Source: Streptomyces sp. CB02366 (GTDB taxonomy: Bacteria; Actinomycetota; Actinomycetes; Streptomycetales; Streptomycetaceae). From it: a DNA stretch of 64,000 nucleotides. The position numbers were made by a program, and so were the translations under genes. Below are positions 62,901 to 64,000 of the stretch, in pieces. The stretch covers positions 1,007,001 through 1,071,000 of the forward strand of contig NZ_LIVT01000003.1 of assembly GCF_001905905.1 (NCBI RefSeq), read 5' to 3'. A model generated the notes under the pieces. That model was not told the origin of the DNA. It worked only from the letters and a program-made list of their open reading frames with translations, and made no database searches. Numbering within the stretch: position 1 is the stretch's first letter; each line of letters opens with the position of its first letter.

Positions 62901-64000
62901 TCGACAGCAGCTCCCGGCGGCGCGCGTCGAGCGTGGCGCGGGCCCGGTTGGCGCCGCCCAGCACCTCCGCGATCCGCTCCAGGATCGAGGTGCGCACGGT
63001 GGCGTCGCCGATGTCGAGACCGGCGACGACGTCGGTGACGGTGGCCAGGCCCTCTGTCATCGCCGCGAGCCGGTCGGTCACGGCGGCGGCGTCGCGGACG
63101 GTCTCCAGCGACCCCGCGTCCGCGACGAGCCCGGAGACCTCCTCGTGGTAGCCGTCGAACGCGTCGTCGCGCGCCAGGAAGGACACGGCCCGCTGGGCGG
63201 CGGAGGCGATGTCGTCCTCCGTCCGGGCGGACAGCTCCGCGATCCGCTCGGCGTCGGCGTACCGCATGCCGGCGACGGTCGCCAGGCGGCCGTGCGCCCG
63301 CCGGAGCTCGGTCAGCCGTTCGACCCAGGCGGATGCGGACCCGGGCGCCTCGCCGCGCACCCGCCGTACCAGTGCGGTGATGCGGGCGTCGGTCTCCTCC
63401 AGCGCGTCGGCGGCCCGCCGGGTCAGCTCCTGTACGGCGGTGAACTCGGCCAGCACCTGCTGAGCGGTGTCCCGCAGCTCGTCCAACGGCTCTGCCAGCG
63501 AACCCAGTTCGGGGTCGGAGAGCCAGTGGTAACGGTCCTGGGCGCGGGTGCAGTCGGCGGCGAGCCGCCCGTAGACGGCGGTCGTCGGCGCCATGTCCCG
63601 TACGCCGTGGGCGAGGGCGAGGCAGTCGGAGATCCCGCGCACCAGGTCGGCGTTGCCGATCCGGGCCACCGGCCCGGTCCCGGCGGGGCGGGAGGCGGCG
63701 TAGGTGTCGGAGACGTACGGGGTCCGCCAGCGCTGGAGGGAGTGCACGCGGGCCGGCCCGTCCGGGCTGTCCCGCAGCAGGACGAGCGTTCCGTCGTCCA
63801 GCAGCGCGTGGCCGCGCCCGGTGAGCGGGGTGGCGACCTCCTGGCGGATCAGGTTGTAGGGGAGGAGGAGGCTGCGCAGGCCGTCGCGGGAGCGGAAGAC
63901 GTACAGGACGTCCTCGCCGTTGGGGGAGCTGACCGCGCCCTCGAAGACGGGCTCGGTCAGCTCCTCGGCGGTGTCGAAGGTCTTCGCGGCCCCGGTGGTG
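59944..64000 (-). CDS. Giant DNA-repair-type AAA ATPase, N-terminus cut off
   Basis: More than 1350 residues are present; the start lies beyond the window (frame open to 64000). The N-terminal part contains repeated beta-like segments (LYVFRSRDGLRSLLLPYNLI, DDGTLVLLRDSPDGP). A long helical, coiled-coil-like middle follows (AEFTAVQELTRRAADALEE, ERRTEVYEAFSARKQTLQDE). The AAA+ domain has Walker A LVSPPGYGKTTLMEYVA and Walker B NTLLYLDDIQHTSPELL, then sensor region VCMAGNPYTESGERF. Streptomyces homologues are annotated as DNA-repair ATPases, but experimental support is thin; envelope or MoxR-like chaperone roles are also possible. It is followed after 30 bases by the RCK protein gene, probably one operon. 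Confidence 0.85.
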   Translation of the reverse strand, partial: TTGAAKTFDTAEELTEPVFEGAVSSPNGEDVLYVFRSRDGLRSLLLPYNLIRQEVATPLTGRGHALLDDGTLVLLRDSPDGPARVHSLQRWRTPYVSDTYAASRPAGTGPVARIGNADLVRGISDCLALAHGVRDMAPTTAVYGRLAADCTRAQDRYHWLSDPELGSLAEPLDELRDTAQQVLAEFTAVQELTRRAADALEETDARITALVRRVRGEAPGSASAWVERLTELRRAHGRLATVAGMRYADAERIAELSARTEDDIASAAQRAVSFLARDDAFDGYHEEVSGLVADAGSLETVRDAAAVTDRLAAMTEGLATVTDVVAGLDIGDATVRTSILERIAEVLGGANRARATLDARRRELLSKEGRAEFAAEFALLGQAVTGALAAAGTPEACDDQLARLLLRLENLESRFSEFDDFLAELAERRTEVYEAFSARKQTLQDERARRAERLAGSADRVLDTVARRVAALEDLDAVHTYFASDPMVAKVRRTADELRELGDPVRAEELEGRLKAARQEAGRALRDRTELYADGGSVIKLGRHRFAVNTQPFDLTLVPSGGRDGQGQGLAFALTGTDYRAPVTDPAFAATRPYWDQLLPSENAAVYRAEHLAARLLDEHGANRLTALSDAERAGLVRESAAEAYDEGYTRGVHDEDATAILAALLRLYADAGLLRHEPRARAAAQLFWAYGVDAEQRTAWRRRAVSLARARDAFGLAPAVAALQEEWAAAIGHSPAAPEGARPEAVAAYLFEELTSGPAGFVRSAAVGEFLDGFHRVVGPDAYTEDLAALGDDLTSRRQLVEGWIVPYAQTTGTGLDDGDLAEAVAVELCPELERYACDAPLTERLEGLLGDHPRLGGGGSLTVRLDELLARTAGFRTGTVPGFRAYQRLRTSLVAAERGRLRLDDHRPRVMSAFVRNRLLDEVYLPLIGDSLAKQIGTAGADRRTDSQGLLLLVSPPGYGKTTLMEYVADRLGMVLVKVSGPNLGHDVTSLDPGRAPSATARQEIEKINFALEAGNNTLLYLDDIQHTSPELLQKFIPLCDATRRIEGVRDGEPRSYDLRGKRFAVCMAGNPYTESGERFRIPDMLANRADVWNLGEVLSGREDVFALSFVENALTANPVLAPLAARSRDDLALLVRLAGGDPSAHAAKLEHPYSSGELDSILAVLRHLLTARDTVLAVNAAYIASAARTDATRTEPPFRLQGSYRDMNKIAERIVPVMNDDELSAVIDDHYAGEAQTLTTGAEANLLKLAALRSTLTAEQAERWAAVTASYVRTQALGGPDGDPLTRAVAALGLLADRIAAVETAIRRAADPRLPPTGPAPAPDPREAGAAGARTVPDHHAKITDSPH

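Overview
The window looks like a stretch of Streptomyces (or very closely related actinomycete) core chromosome. Coding GC is very high, GTG starts are common, and stop/start overlaps such as GTGA and ATGA are frequent. Gene content is typical: mycothiol-dependent enzyme family, AfsR/SARP regulator, PASTA Ser/Thr kinase, SpoIIE phosphatase, LURP-one protein. The order kinase pair, orphan DevR-like regulator, 2-oxoacid dehydrogenase operon, DacA, GntR/MFS, M18 peptidase, acyl-CoA dehydrogenase, aspS, metG recalls, from memory, the S. coelicolor region just on one side of oriC. Two perfect 16-bp parS (ParB) sites, at 23050 and 40787, fit an origin-proximal position.

Layout. 1-5.3 kb: ABC exporter (large FtsX-type permease, cut by the window start, plus ATPase), a PadR repressor with a palindromic operator over its own start, and a secreted Pro-rich protein. 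5.5-9 kb: two head-to-head membrane Ser/Thr kinases. 9.4-12 kb: APH-like kinase, flavin-barrel protein, orphan NarL/DevR response regulator. 12.3-16 kb: E1alpha-E1beta-E2 operon of a branched-chain/pyruvate dehydrogenase. 16-17 kb: DacA. 17.1-18.9 kb: an accessory-looking ATPase plus PIN nuclease pair. 19-21 kb: GntR plus MFS. 21-26.4 kb: mycothiol-type enzyme, nitrilase-superfamily amidase, parS, LURP-one protein, thioredoxin-NHL protein, lipoprotein. 26.5-29.8 kb: AfsR-type regulator and a small membrane protein. 29.9-33.4 kb: M18 peptidase, a Uma2 remnant, acyl-CoA dehydrogenase. 33.6-38.7 kb: SseB-like protein, pirin, AI-2E-type membrane protein, SpoIIE phosphatase. 38.9-43.5 kb: aspS, parS, L,D-transpeptidase-like lipoprotein, metG. 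43.7-47.4 kb: two-component system and a vWA protein. 47.7-51.8 kb: PhoX, S4 protein, two membrane proteins. 51.9-53.8 kb: DrrAB-type exporter. 53.8-56.2 kb: universal stress protein, FMN reductase and luciferase-like monooxygenase. 56.4-57.7 kb: an auxiliary-type trpS behind a Trp-Trp leader peptide and attenuator. 57.9-64 kb: an RCK-domain membrane protein and a giant AAA ATPase cut by the window end.

Most interesting signals: (1) a complete ribosome-mediated attenuator in front of trpS; (2) the two-gene ATPase/PIN module between housekeeping genes, with all catalytic residues and locally lower GC, a candidate defence or toxin system; (3) an 18-bp tandem GTTCAAC-type motif shared (16/18) by the pirin and the luciferase-like monooxygenase promoters, suggesting one unknown regulator; (4) AT-rich nested palindromes between the DevR-like regulator and the dehydrogenase operon; (5) parS sites, one merged with a 24-bp direct repeat. 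No rRNA, tRNA, insertion sequence, prophage or CRISPR array was recognised. All assignments come from reading the sequence without database searches.
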